DNA from: Helicobacteraceae bacterium
GTDB lineage: Bacteria; Campylobacterota; Campylobacteria; Campylobacterales; Sulfurimonadaceae
NCBI GenBank assembly: GCA_027057185.1
Contig: JALUJE010000293.1
Coordinates: forward strand, 1-6,374
Direction of reading: 5' to 3'
DNA: 6,374 bases
Part shown: piece by piece, positions 1 to 6,010 of the stretch
How positions within the stretch are numbered: the stretch's first letter is position 1
How the letters are laid out: every line of letters begins with the position of its first letter
Made by a program: the position numbers and the translations under genes
Notes under the pieces: generated by a model
Told to the model about the DNA's origin: nothing
The model's input: the letters and a program-made list of their open reading frames with translations, nothing else
The model's database searches: none

Positions 1-293
1 AGCTTATCGTTGGTGATGCCGGCATTATTGACCAGATATGACAGCGTCCCATCGGCATCGACAATAGTTTTTACGGCATCAACAAATGCCGTCTCATCAC
101 TCACATCGAAACCAATAACTGCCGCACTCCCGCCGGCAGCTTCAATCTCTGCTTTGATTGCATCGGCAGCATCGGCACCGCTTCGGTAATTAATCCACAC
201 TTTCAGACCGTATCCCGCTAGAACTTTGGCTATTTCAGCACCAATACCGCGGCTTGATCCGGTGACCAGTACATTGGTTCCACTAAATTTCAT
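1..293 (-). CDS. fabG: 3-oxoacyl-[acyl-carrier-protein] reductase FabG, N-terminal part (cut by window edge)
   Basis: FabG reduces 3-oxoacyl-ACP to 3-hydroxyacyl-ACP with NADPH in the cytoplasmic type II fatty acid synthesis cycle. I translated the minus strand from an ATG at 293-291 and read about 97 residues without a stop to the window edge; the family is usually about 245-250 residues, so roughly 60% is missing, including the expected Ser-Tyr-Lys catalytic residues. Visible are the short-chain dehydrogenase Rossmann motif TGSSRGIG (residues 11-18), the adenine-contact FDVSD (62-66) and the structural NNAG (89-92), followed by ITNDKL, which is FabG-like rather than a generic SDR. An AAGGG ribosome-binding site lies just upstream of the ATG. 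It sits 24 bp downstream of gpmI on the same strand with no terminator between them, so it is probably co-transcribed with gpmI. Another SDR cannot be fully excluded without the C-terminal half. Confidence 0.9.
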   Translation of the reverse strand, partial: MKFSGTNVLVTGSSRGIGAEIAKVLAGYGLKVWINYRSGADAADAIKAEIEAAGGSAAVIGFDVSDETAFVDAVKTIVDADGTLSYLVNNAGITNDK

Positions 294-303
294 TCGTTTC
301 CCT

Positions 304-315
304 TTTACATGTAAA
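304..315. repeat. 12-bp perfect palindrome between gpmI and fabG
   Basis: TTTACATGTAAA is a perfect palindrome filling half of the 24-bp gap between the gpmI stop and the fabG start. It is too short and lacks a loop, so it is not a terminator. It shares the core TACATGTA with three other places in the window. Function unknown; it could be a protein-binding site or chance. Confidence 0.5.
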
Positions 316-317
316 TT

Positions 318-1796
318 TTAAATTAATGCATGATCCATCTCAGATGGAATCGCAATTTCCATTAACTTCAATACGGTCGGTGCAATATTGTTTAGTGCTC
401 CGGCCTCAACTTTATTAACCCCTTCAGCGATGACGAAACACCACACTTTACCGACGGTATGATTGGTCAGTATATTTCCGTTGGTATCTCGCATCTCTTC
501 ACAGTTCCCATGATCCGATGTCACGACAACACGATAATCACATGCCTCAGCTTTGTCTAAAATTCTGCCAAGCTGCAGATCTACTGTTTCAACGGCTTTC
601 ACGGCAGCCTCATAATTTCCGGTATGTCCCACCATATCACCATTGGCAAAATTCACGACAATAAAATCGGTCTCAGCTTCCATCCCTTTCAAAACGGCAT
701 CGCAAACCGCTTTGGCACTCATTTCAGGCTGCTGATCGTATGTTTTAACATTTGGACTAGGAACAAGCACCCGCGTCTCATTCACATAGGGCTCATCGAC
801 TCCACCGTTAAAAAAGAACGTAACATGTGCATATTTTTCAGTCTCTGCCGTGTGCAATTGCCGCAGTCCTTCTGCGCTAATAACTTCTGCCAGTGTATTT
901 ACAGGTACCGCTTTGCTAAAGAGCACCGGGTAGGTAAAACTCTTGTCATATTCCGTAATAGTGGCAATATTTAGCGGTATGTATTCCCGATCAAAGTCAT
1001 TGAACTGCTCACTACCCAAAGCAGTAACCAACTCTCGCATACGGTCACTTCTAAAATTTATGGTCAAGACCGCATCACCCGCTTCAAATCCCTTGTAGCC
1101 ATTAAATGCCGTTGGAACAAGAAATTCATCGGTAACCCCCTCGGCATATGAGATCTCAACATAGTCGTGGGGTGAACACTCATTTTTTGGTTCAGCCTTA
1201 ACCATCGCACGGTACGCCTGTTCAATACGTTCCCACCGGTTATCACGATCCATGGCATAGAATCGTCCGCCAATCGTGGCAATGTTAATATTTTTTCCGA
1301 TGTGCGCATCAATCTGATCTAAAAAACGTTGCGCCGAAGTCGGCGAAACATCACGTCCATCGGTGATCAAATGTAACCAGACCTCCTTGCCTGCCTCTGA
1401 CGCAATATCAGCAATGCCGATAAAATGATCAATATGAGAATGCACGCCACCGTCACTCATCAGTCCAATGAGATGCAGCCGTTTACTTTTATGTTGCAAT
1501 AAATCTACAAAAGCGGGATTGTCCTTTAGGGTTCCTTCTTGCAGTGCCAATGATATTTTGACAAGATCCTGATACAACACCCGGCCGCTTCCAATACTCA
1601 TATGCCCGACCTCTGAATTCCCCATCTGACCTTCAGGCAGTCCAACACTTAGACCAAACGTATCAATTAATGCATGAGGTACCTTGTGAAATAATTTATC
1701 ATAAGTCGGTTTATGGGCATTATAAAAAGCATTAGATTCTGTTCGGGCACAATATCCAATACCATCTGTAATCACGAGAATTGCTTTTTTTGACAA
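318..1796 (-). CDS. gpmI: 2,3-bisphosphoglycerate-independent phosphoglycerate mutase (iPGM)
   Basis: GpmI interconverts 3- and 2-phosphoglycerate in glycolysis and gluconeogenesis through a phosphoserine intermediate; it is a cytoplasmic, Mn-dependent enzyme of the alkaline phosphatase superfamily. At 492 residues it is near family length. The full metal and catalytic set is present with the spacing I know from the Bacillus enzyme: D11, the nucleophile S61 in MGNSEVGH, D387 and H391 in NGDMVGHTGN, D428 and H429 in TSDHGN, and H446. Substrate-pocket residues are also seen: H119, R148-D149, R178, R184, R249, R252 and K321. The start is a TTG at 1796-1794, placed by AAGGAG five bases upstream; no in-frame ATG fits, and starting here gives the usual N-terminus leading into the metal-binding DG. 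It is divergent from mraY and is followed by fabG 24 bp downstream. Confidence 0.97.
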   Translation of the reverse strand: MSKKAILVITDGIGYCARTESNAFYNAHKPTYDKLFHKVPHALIDTFGLSVGLPEGQMGNSEVGHMSIGSGRVLYQDLVKISLALQEGTLKDNPAFVDLLQHKSKRLHLIGLMSDGGVHSHIDHFIGIADIASEAGKEVWLHLITDGRDVSPTSAQRFLDQIDAHIGKNINIATIGGRFYAMDRDNRWERIEQAYRAMVKAEPKNECSPHDYVEISYAEGVTDEFLVPTAFNGYKGFEAGDAVLTINFRSDRMRELVTALGSEQFNDFDREYIPLNIATITEYDKSFTYPVLFSKAVPVNTLAEVISAEGLRQLHTAETEKYAHVTFFFNGGVDEPYVNETRVLVPSPNVKTYDQQPEMSAKAVCDAVLKGMEAETDFIVVNFANGDMVGHTGNYEAAVKAVETVDLQLGRILDKAEACDYRVVVTSDHGNCEEMRDTNGNILTNHTVGKVWCFVIAEGVNKVEAGALNNIAPTVLKLMEIAIPSEMDHALI

Positions 1797-1801
1797 AAGC
1801 G

Positions 1802-1807
1802 CTCCTT
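1802..1807 (-). promoter_or_regulatory. Ribosome-binding site of gpmI that fixes its TTG start
   Basis: On the minus strand the bases read AAGGAG followed by CGCTT and then TTG. This near-perfect Shine-Dalgarno, five bases from the TTG, is the main reason to accept the non-ATG start. Confidence 0.8.
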
Positions 1808-1861
1808 TTTTAATTAAAAAATTTGCGCAATTATATTAAAATAACGCTTTTAAGTACTTAA
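1806..1861. promoter_or_regulatory. Divergent gpmI/mraY control region with three palindromes
   Basis: Three perfect palindromes lie close together: a 16-bp one of six T, AATT and six A (1806-1821), TTGCGCAA (1823-1830) and TTAAGTACTTAA (1850-1861). They flank the likely gpmI -10 box. A mraY promoter must also lie here or just beyond (candidate -10 boxes TAAAAT at 1837-1842 or TATTTT at 1879-1884), but I cannot choose between them. The palindromes could be operator sites or a consequence of AT-rich sequence. Confidence 0.35.
1830..1835 (-). promoter_or_regulatory. Probable -10 box of gpmI
   Basis: Read on the minus strand this is TATAAT, in an AT-rich stretch about 34 bases upstream of the TTG, which would leave a leader of roughly 25-30 bases containing the Shine-Dalgarno. 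No good -35 is seen at the expected spacing, which is common in Campylobacterota sigma70 promoters. Confidence 0.5.
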
Positions 1862-1905
1862 GCCATTTTTCGTACCACTATTTTAAACCTAGGATACGCC
1901 CTTTC

Positions 1906-2967
1906 ATGCTTTACTGGATCTATCAGATTTTTGATGTCAATATCTTGCAATATATTACGGTTCGTGCCGGTATTGCCTTTTTTCTGGCACTAATTTTCAC
2001 ACTTTTTTTAATGCCGCGTTTTATTCGCTGGGCGCAACAAACCGACCACCATCAACCTATTAACGAATGGGCGCCCGACAGCCATCAGGACAAAGCAAAA
2101 ACTCCGACCATGGGAGGTGTTGTCTTTATCAGTGCCACCATTCTTGCCGCACTTCTGACCATTAAGTTCAGCAGCGCCTACGCTCTGGGTGGACTGCTAA
2201 CCCTGTTTCTATTCGCCGCTATTGGCTTTCAGGATGACTATAGCAAGGTACGACAAAATGAGAATATGGCAGGACTGAGTGCCCGTACCAAACTCCTGTT
2301 GCAAATTGGTGCCTCTTTGCTCATAGGTATTTTTTTAATTTTTTATGCCGGTTTCAATACCGAGTTATATGTTCCCTTTGTCAAGACGGCACTCTTTGAT
2401 ATGAACATTTTTTCACTTTTCTTTTGGATCTTTGTTATGGTGGGAACATCCAACGCCGTCAACCTTACCGACGGTCTTGACGGCTTGGCGACCGTACCCT
2501 CCATTGCCTCGCTCGCATCGTTGAGTATTATTGTCTACATTACCGGGAATGCCGTCATTAGTAACTACCTTCTAATGCCCCACTTTAACGTGGGTGAGGT
2601 TGCCATTATCTCTTCAGCTCTGATTGGGGCACTTGCAGGTTTTTTATGGTTCAACTGCCATCCTGCCGAAATTTTTATGGGTGATAGCGGCTCATTGACG
2701 CTGGGAGCGTTTATTGCCTATTTGGCAATTATCTCCAAAAGTGAATTTCTGCTCATTCTTATCGGTCTGATTTTTGTTATTGAGACAGTCTCGGTTATTT
2801 TACAGGTGGGCAGCTACCGACTACGCAATAAACGGGTCTTTCTCATGGCACCCATTCACCACCACTTTGAAATGAAAAACTGGAAAGAGAACAAGATTAT
2901 TGTCCGTTTCTGGATTATTGCCATGCTCTCCAATCTTCTGGCTCTTGTCACCTTAAAGATTCGCTGA
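1906..2967 (+). CDS. mraY: Phospho-N-acetylmuramoyl-pentapeptide transferase (lipid I synthase)
   Basis: MraY transfers phospho-MurNAc-pentapeptide from UDP to undecaprenyl phosphate, making lipid I at the inner face of the cytoplasmic membrane; this is the first membrane step of peptidoglycan synthesis. The protein is 353 residues, close to the usual 360, strongly hydrophobic and consistent with the family's ten membrane helices. Catalytic motifs are intact: D110-D111 in FQDDYSKV, NLTDGLDG (186-193) with D189 and D192, D260 in FMGDSGS, and the signature histidines 318-320 in MAPIHHHFE. The start MLYWIYQ matches the family N-terminus; a modest AGGA lies 11 bases before the ATG. It runs divergently from gpmI. 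Its stop TGA shares one base with the murD ATG, indicating an operon and translational coupling. The family assignment is secure. Confidence 0.98.
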   Translation: MLYWIYQIFDVNILQYITVRAGIAFFLALIFTLFLMPRFIRWAQQTDHHQPINEWAPDSHQDKAKTPTMGGVVFISATILAALLTIKFSSAYALGGLLTLFLFAAIGFQDDYSKVRQNENMAGLSARTKLLLQIGASLLIGIFLIFYAGFNTELYVPFVKTALFDMNIFSLFFWIFVMVGTSNAVNLTDGLDGLATVPSIASLASLSIIVYITGNAVISNYLLMPHFNVGEVAIISSALIGALAGFLWFNCHPAEIFMGDSGSLTLGAFIAYLAIISKSEFLLILIGLIFVIETVSVILQVGSYRLRNKRVFLMAPIHHHFEMKNWKENKIIVRFWIIAMLSNLLALVTLKIR

Positions 2968-4178
2968 TGCAACGTATCATCAGCTGCTTTGGTTACGGAA
3001 AAACCACTAAAGCCATTGCACAGGCGGGAAATACATGTATTTTTTATGATGATAAAGTCACCCAACCCTTTATCGATGCAGCAGGTAACAAGGTACTGCC
3101 GTCACATCTTTTTGATGCCGCCCGCTCTCAGCTTGAAATTCCCTCGCCCGGCATTGCTCCGACCCACCCGCTAATTTTGCAGGCAAAACATCTTATGAGC
3201 GACTATGACTTTTATGCTGAAACAATGCCCTTTTCCATTTGGGTAAGCGGTACCAACGGTAAAACTACCACAACGCAGATGATTGAACATATGCTTGCCT
3301 CTCGCGGCGCCCTTAGCGGCGGCAATATCGGTACACCCGTAGCCCTGTTAGATGGCGATGCCCCTATTTGGGTACTTGAAACCAGCTCTTTCACGCTACA
3401 CTATACCCATCGTGCCCAACCCAATATCTATGTCCTGCTGCCCATCACACCCGACCATATTGGATGGCACGGCAGCATGCAAGCGTATGAGCACGATAAG
3501 CTAAAGCCACTCCAGCAGATGCGCGAGGGCGAAGCCGTTATCTTGCCCCGATGTTATTCCGACTATCCAACTGCCGGATTTAAGATTCTCTACGACAATG
3601 AACATGATCTGGCAGAGTATTTCGGATTTGATCTGAAAAAGATTGCTTTTAACGGTGTCTTTTTACTTGATGCCGTCATTGCCATGGGCATAGACACCAT
3701 ACTCTACAACCAAATCGACTATGACAAAATTAACCGTTTTATTATGGATGCACACCGTCAAGAGTGCGTATACGATGCCAAAAAGAGACTCTGGGTCAAC
3801 GACTCAAAAGCAACCAATGTTGATGCAACACTTGGCGCACTGCGCAGCTTTAACAATCGTCCGCTGCACCTTATTGTAGGCGGTGATGATAAAGGGGTCG
3901 ATCTGACGCCGTTGTTTGAAACGCTCCGAGTGTTCGCATCAGATATTACACTCTATCTTATCGGTGCCAATGCCCGGCGTCTTGAGCAACTGGCAAGACA
4001 ATACGATATTGCCCATATTACATGTAATGTGCTAGATACTGCCATTGACAATATTGCTCAACGCCATACTACCGAAAGTGTCGCGCTACTCTCTCCCGCA
4101 GCTGCCAGTTTGGATCAGTTTGACTCGTATGTGGCACGCGGTGATGCATTTAAAGCGCATGTCAAGGCATTAAGCTAA
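2967..4178 (+). CDS. murD: UDP-N-acetylmuramoyl-L-alanine--D-glutamate ligase
   Basis: MurD is the cytoplasmic ATP-dependent ligase that adds D-glutamate to UDP-MurNAc-L-alanine, upstream of MraY in the same pathway. At 403 residues it is shorter than the E. coli enzyme (438), and the N-terminal UDP-binding domain looks compact; I recall similar lengths in Campylobacterota. Visible are a GYGKTT segment (10-14) in the Rossmann-like N-domain, the ATP P-loop GTNGKTTTT (95-103), NIGTP (120-124), the Mg-binding E138 in LETSSF, TPDHIGWHGS (161-170), the probable carbamylated lysine K178 in YEHDKLK, NDSKATNVDAT (278-288), GGDDKG (305-310) and the C-terminal SPAAASLDQF...RG (376-392). The Phe that contacts D-Glu in E. 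coli appears as Tyr388. The ATG overlaps the mraY stop by one base with only a weak Shine-Dalgarno, so coupling is likely. No terminator is visible after the stop. Confidence 0.97.
   Translation: MQRIISCFGYGKTTKAIAQAGNTCIFYDDKVTQPFIDAAGNKVLPSHLFDAARSQLEIPSPGIAPTHPLILQAKHLMSDYDFYAETMPFSIWVSGTNGKTTTTQMIEHMLASRGALSGGNIGTPVALLDGDAPIWVLETSSFTLHYTHRAQPNIYVLLPITPDHIGWHGSMQAYEHDKLKPLQQMREGEAVILPRCYSDYPTAGFKILYDNEHDLAEYFGFDLKKIAFNGVFLLDAVIAMGIDTILYNQIDYDKINRFIMDAHRQECVYDAKKRLWVNDSKATNVDATLGALRSFNNRPLHLIVGGDDKGVDLTPLFETLRVFASDITLYLIGANARRLEQLARQYDIAHITCNVLDTAIDNIAQRHTTESVALLSPAAASLDQFDSYVARGDAFKAHVKALS
3029..3042. repeat. 14-bp perfect palindrome with TACATGTA core inside murD
   Basis: AAATACATGTATTT lies in the 5' part of murD and is the longest of the four palindromes with this core. 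It lies in coding sequence and has no assigned function. Confidence 0.4.
4017..4028. repeat. 12-bp perfect palindrome with TACATGTA core inside murD
   Basis: ATTACATGTAAT lies near the 3' end of murD. It shares the ten bases TTACATGTAA with the palindrome between gpmI and fabG. Function unknown. Confidence 0.4.
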
Positions 4179-4196
4179 ATTTTAAGCTTCAGTAGC

Positions 4197-4202
4197 TATA
4201 AT
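4197..4202 (+). promoter_or_regulatory. Probable -10 box of tRNA-Phe
   Basis: A consensus TATAAT stands 16 bases before the mature tRNA 5' end and 18 bases after the murD stop. It would give a very short 5' leader for RNase P to remove. No -35 consensus is evident in the murD 3' end. Read-through from murD is an additional possibility, since no terminator separates them. Confidence 0.55.
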
Positions 4203-4218
4203 TTCACCTCTTAAACGT

Positions 4219-4294
4219 GGCCTGTTAGCTCAGTCGGTAGAGCAAGTGACTGAAAATCACTGTGTCCTTGGTTCGATTCCGAGACAGGCCACCA
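4219..4294 (+). tRNA. tRNA-Phe (anticodon GAA)
   Basis: The 76 bases fold as a complete cloverleaf. The acceptor stem is GGCCTGT with ACAGGCC, the D-stem GCTC/GAGC, the anticodon stem AGTGA/TCACT (4245-4249 and 4257-4261) with loop CTGAAAA, a five-base variable loop follows, and the T-stem is CTTGG/CCGAG with loop TTCGATT. The anticodon GAA at 4252-4254 reads UUC and UUU, giving phenylalanine. The discriminator is A and the CCA end is encoded (4292-4294). The gene lies 40 bp downstream of murD and 77 bp upstream of the initiator tRNA. Confidence 0.97.
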
Positions 4295-4327
4295 CTTGGT
4301 TGTTACAATCTATTTGACTAACGCGCT

Positions 4328-4333
4328 TATACT
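4328..4333 (+). promoter_or_regulatory. Possible -10 box of tRNA-fMet
   Basis: TATACT stands in the 77-bp spacer between the two tRNA genes, 38 bases before the mature end of the second. The same TTATACTTTCA string recurs upstream of the histidine kinase, which mildly supports a promoter role. TACAAT at 4304-4309 is an alternative, and the two tRNAs may simply share one transcript. Confidence 0.3.
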
Positions 4334-4371
4334 TTCAATGACACACAACGTAAGACACTTCTTTTTCATAC

Positions 4372-4448
<77 letters not shown>

Positions 4449-4559
4449 ATTATCTCCCATCAATTACGGAGCTTTAAACATTCTCCTAACATCCTAGATC
4501 AACACTGTAATGAAGTGTAACCAACTTGAGTCTATTTATCAATGTATTTCATGTTTTAT

Positions 4560-4565
4560 TATACT
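4560..4565 (+). promoter_or_regulatory. Possible -10 box of the two-component operon
   Basis: TATACT lies 41 bases before the kinase ATG, inside an 11-base string also found between the tRNA genes. It would place transcription start near 4572, at the edge of the ATAAC repeats. No convincing -35 is visible. Confidence 0.35.
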
Positions 4566-4570
4566 TTCAT

Positions 4571-4596
4571 ATAACATCATAACTAAACTTGTTATG
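4571..4596. repeat. ATAAC half-site cluster with inverted repeat upstream of kinase
   Basis: ATAAC occurs at 4571-4575 and 4579-4583 as direct repeats eight bases apart, and its complement GTTAT at 4591-4595. The last two form the inverted repeat CATAAC-N7-GTTATG (4578-4596), ending ten bases before the ATG. It could be an operator for the adjacent response regulator or a weak mRNA hairpin in the leader; the sequence alone does not decide. Confidence 0.4.
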
Positions 4597-4606
4597 ACGT
4601 GATATC

Positions 4607-6010
4607 ATGAAACATATTTTTACTCCTCAAGATGACTTTGCTCCCAATGAGTGGATTTTTCACTACAAAGTCACGGCACTACTTATTATCTCATTGATCA
4701 TTGGCACTTATATTGTCTGTTTTGCACTCTACCGTATTACCCAGCATAATCTTGTTGCCGGTGGCTTTGAACTGATCTTTGGGCTTTTTTTGTTGACTGC
4801 ATTTTTTTTATTGCGTAAAAACAAGACATATTATATGCTACTCTCCAAAATATTTTTTGTCTTTGCCTTTATTGTGCTGATTGTGCTGTTTTTTTATATT
4901 CCCGATGAAACCACCCGTATTCACTGGGTTCCCGTTACCCTGGTTTTGGTATTTTTTCTTCTGGACTATAAAGGCGGTATTCTTTTTTTGATACTTTATA
5001 TTCTGTTTATTCTCTTTTTAATGGTGACCCATCATAGTTATACCACCATAGAATATGTAACATGGATCAGCTCACTTTCCGCACTGGCATTAATTATGTA
5101 CTATTATGAAAAAGTGAAAGAGCGAGAGAAGTCTTCTCTCATTAATTATGCTTCTGCACTCTATGATGAGGTGCAAAAACATACCAAAACACTTAAAAAA
5201 CAAAATATTGAACTCTTTGAAAGTAAAAAGTTACTACAGCAACTCAACGCTCGGCTCGAAGAGCGTATTCAAGAAGAGCTGTACCAACATTTAAAACAAG
5301 AGAAGATTCTCCTGCATCAATGTCGACTGGCCAGCATGGGCGAGATGATGGATTTTATTGCCCACCAATGGCGACAGCCACTCATGAATGTCAATGCCAT
5401 TTTAATGAATATGGACAGAGCACTAGAAATACGCGAAGAGCCCAAAGAGTACCTTACTGCTAAAATGGAAGACCTTGTTGCATTAACAACCCATATGTCC
5501 CAAACCATTGAAGATTTTCGTTCACTGTTTAAAATAGACAAACAAAAAGTTTCTTTTGATATCGGAAAATCGATTGCACAGGTTCTCGAACTTTATGAGA
5601 GTGCTTTGAAAAATATTTGTGTACATCTCGATGCTGCTGAGGAGATACGGATTTATGAACATCAAAATGAGTTTAACCAGGTCATTATTATACTCCTTGG
5701 CAATGCCATAGAAGCGTTAAACTTACACAAAAGCACCACCAAATCCATCTATATCAATGTACATGTAAATACACAACATATTAGTATTGACATTGAAGAC
5801 AATGCCGGAGGTATTGCACCCAAACATCTGAAAAAAATCTTTGAACCCTATTTTACTACCAAAGCGCATGCGGACGGAACAGGGCTTGGACTCTATATTG
5901 CCAAAATTATTGTTGAGAGAAATATGCATGGTAGCTTACGGGTAATCAATGCCTCTTCCGGTGCCAAATTTACCATAACATTAAGGAGAAGTTATGCTGA
6001 AACTACTTAA
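4607..6010 (+). CDS. Sensor histidine kinase with six-TM N-terminal domain
   Basis: This is an inner-membrane two-component kinase of 467 residues. About six hydrophobic helices (roughly 22-42, 50-69, 77-97, 106-119, 122-140 and 148-166) are joined by very short loops, leaving no room for a periplasmic ligand domain; the stimulus is therefore probably sensed within the membrane, or by a partner. A charged, coiled-coil-like linker (about 168-238) leads to the H-box LASMGEMMDFIAHQWRQPL, with phospho-acceptor H253. The ATPase domain shows the N-box (LLGNAIEA, N366), G1 (D398NAGGI), F-box (FEPYFTTK, 412-419) and G2 (GTGLGLY, 424-430). The usual first N-box Asn is Ile at 362. The ATG at 4607 is the first in frame but has no good Shine-Dalgarno. 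The 3' end overlaps the response regulator, its likely partner. Function class is certain; the signal is unknown. Confidence 0.93.
   Translation: MKHIFTPQDDFAPNEWIFHYKVTALLIISLIIGTYIVCFALYRITQHNLVAGGFELIFGLFLLTAFFLLRKNKTYYMLLSKIFFVFAFIVLIVLFFYIPDETTRIHWVPVTLVLVFFLLDYKGGILFLILYILFILFLMVTHHSYTTIEYVTWISSLSALALIMYYYEKVKEREKSSLINYASALYDEVQKHTKTLKKQNIELFESKKLLQQLNARLEERIQEELYQHLKQEKILLHQCRLASMGEMMDFIAHQWRQPLMNVNAILMNMDRALEIREEPKEYLTAKMEDLVALTTHMSQTIEDFRSLFKIDKQKVSFDIGKSIAQVLELYESALKNICVHLDAAEEIRIYEHQNEFNQVIIILLGNAIEALNLHKSTTKSIYINVHVNTQHISIDIEDNAGGIAPKHLKKIFEPYFTTKAHADGTGLGLYIAKIIVERNMHGSLRVINASSGAKFTITLRRSYAETT
5983..5988 (+). promoter_or_regulatory. Ribosome-binding site of the response regulator, inside the kinase gene
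   Basis: A full AAGGAG lies within the kinase's last codons, five bases before the ATG at 5994. It fixes the regulator start despite the 17-bp gene overlap. Confidence 0.85.

Larger units (their letters stand above)
4449..4606. other. 158-bp spacer before the histidine kinase
   Basis: This AT-rich spacer holds no credible gene. It contains a weak inverted repeat ACACT/AGTGT (4502-4518), a TATACT -10 candidate (4560-4565), and a cluster of ATAAC/GTTAT half-sites (4571-4596) directly before the kinase start. I see no stem followed by a T-run that would terminate the tRNA transcript. Confidence 0.5.

Noticed and set aside
624..974. Open frame on the plus strand opposite gpmI
   Set aside because: It lies entirely antisense to a secure gene, has no recognisable motif and low-quality protein composition; it is a shadow of gpmI.
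1064..1312. Second minus-strand frame inside gpmI
   Set aside because: It is an alternative frame of gpmI with no domain or ribosome-binding signal of its own.
2994..3011. GYGKTT near the MurD N-terminus as a second ATP P-loop
   Set aside because: It lacks the full GxxxxGK[ST] form and sits in the UDP-binding Rossmann-like domain; the true P-loop is GTNGKTTTT at residues 95-103.
2856..3394. Short frames overlapping the mraY/murD junction and 5' murD on both strands
   Set aside because: All overlap conserved motifs of MraY or MurD in the true frames; none has independent support.
4172..4189. Weak inverted repeat AAGCT/AGCTT at the end of murD as a terminator
   Set aside because: The stem is only five pairs, partly within the murD coding sequence, and is not followed by a T-run; a terminator here is not supported.
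4314..4333. TTGACT followed by TATACT as a full sigma70 promoter for tRNA-fMet
   Set aside because: The gap between the two hexamers is only 8 bp, far from the required 16-18, so TTGACT is not used as the -35 partner.
4502..4518. Inverted repeat ACACT-N7-AGTGT after the tRNAs as a terminator
   Set aside because: It is a five-pair stem with no T-run after it; the match is expected by chance in a spacer of this size.
5317..5929. Two minus-strand frames opposite the kinase
   Set aside because: They lie opposite the H-box and ATP-binding regions of the kinase and look like frame shadows.
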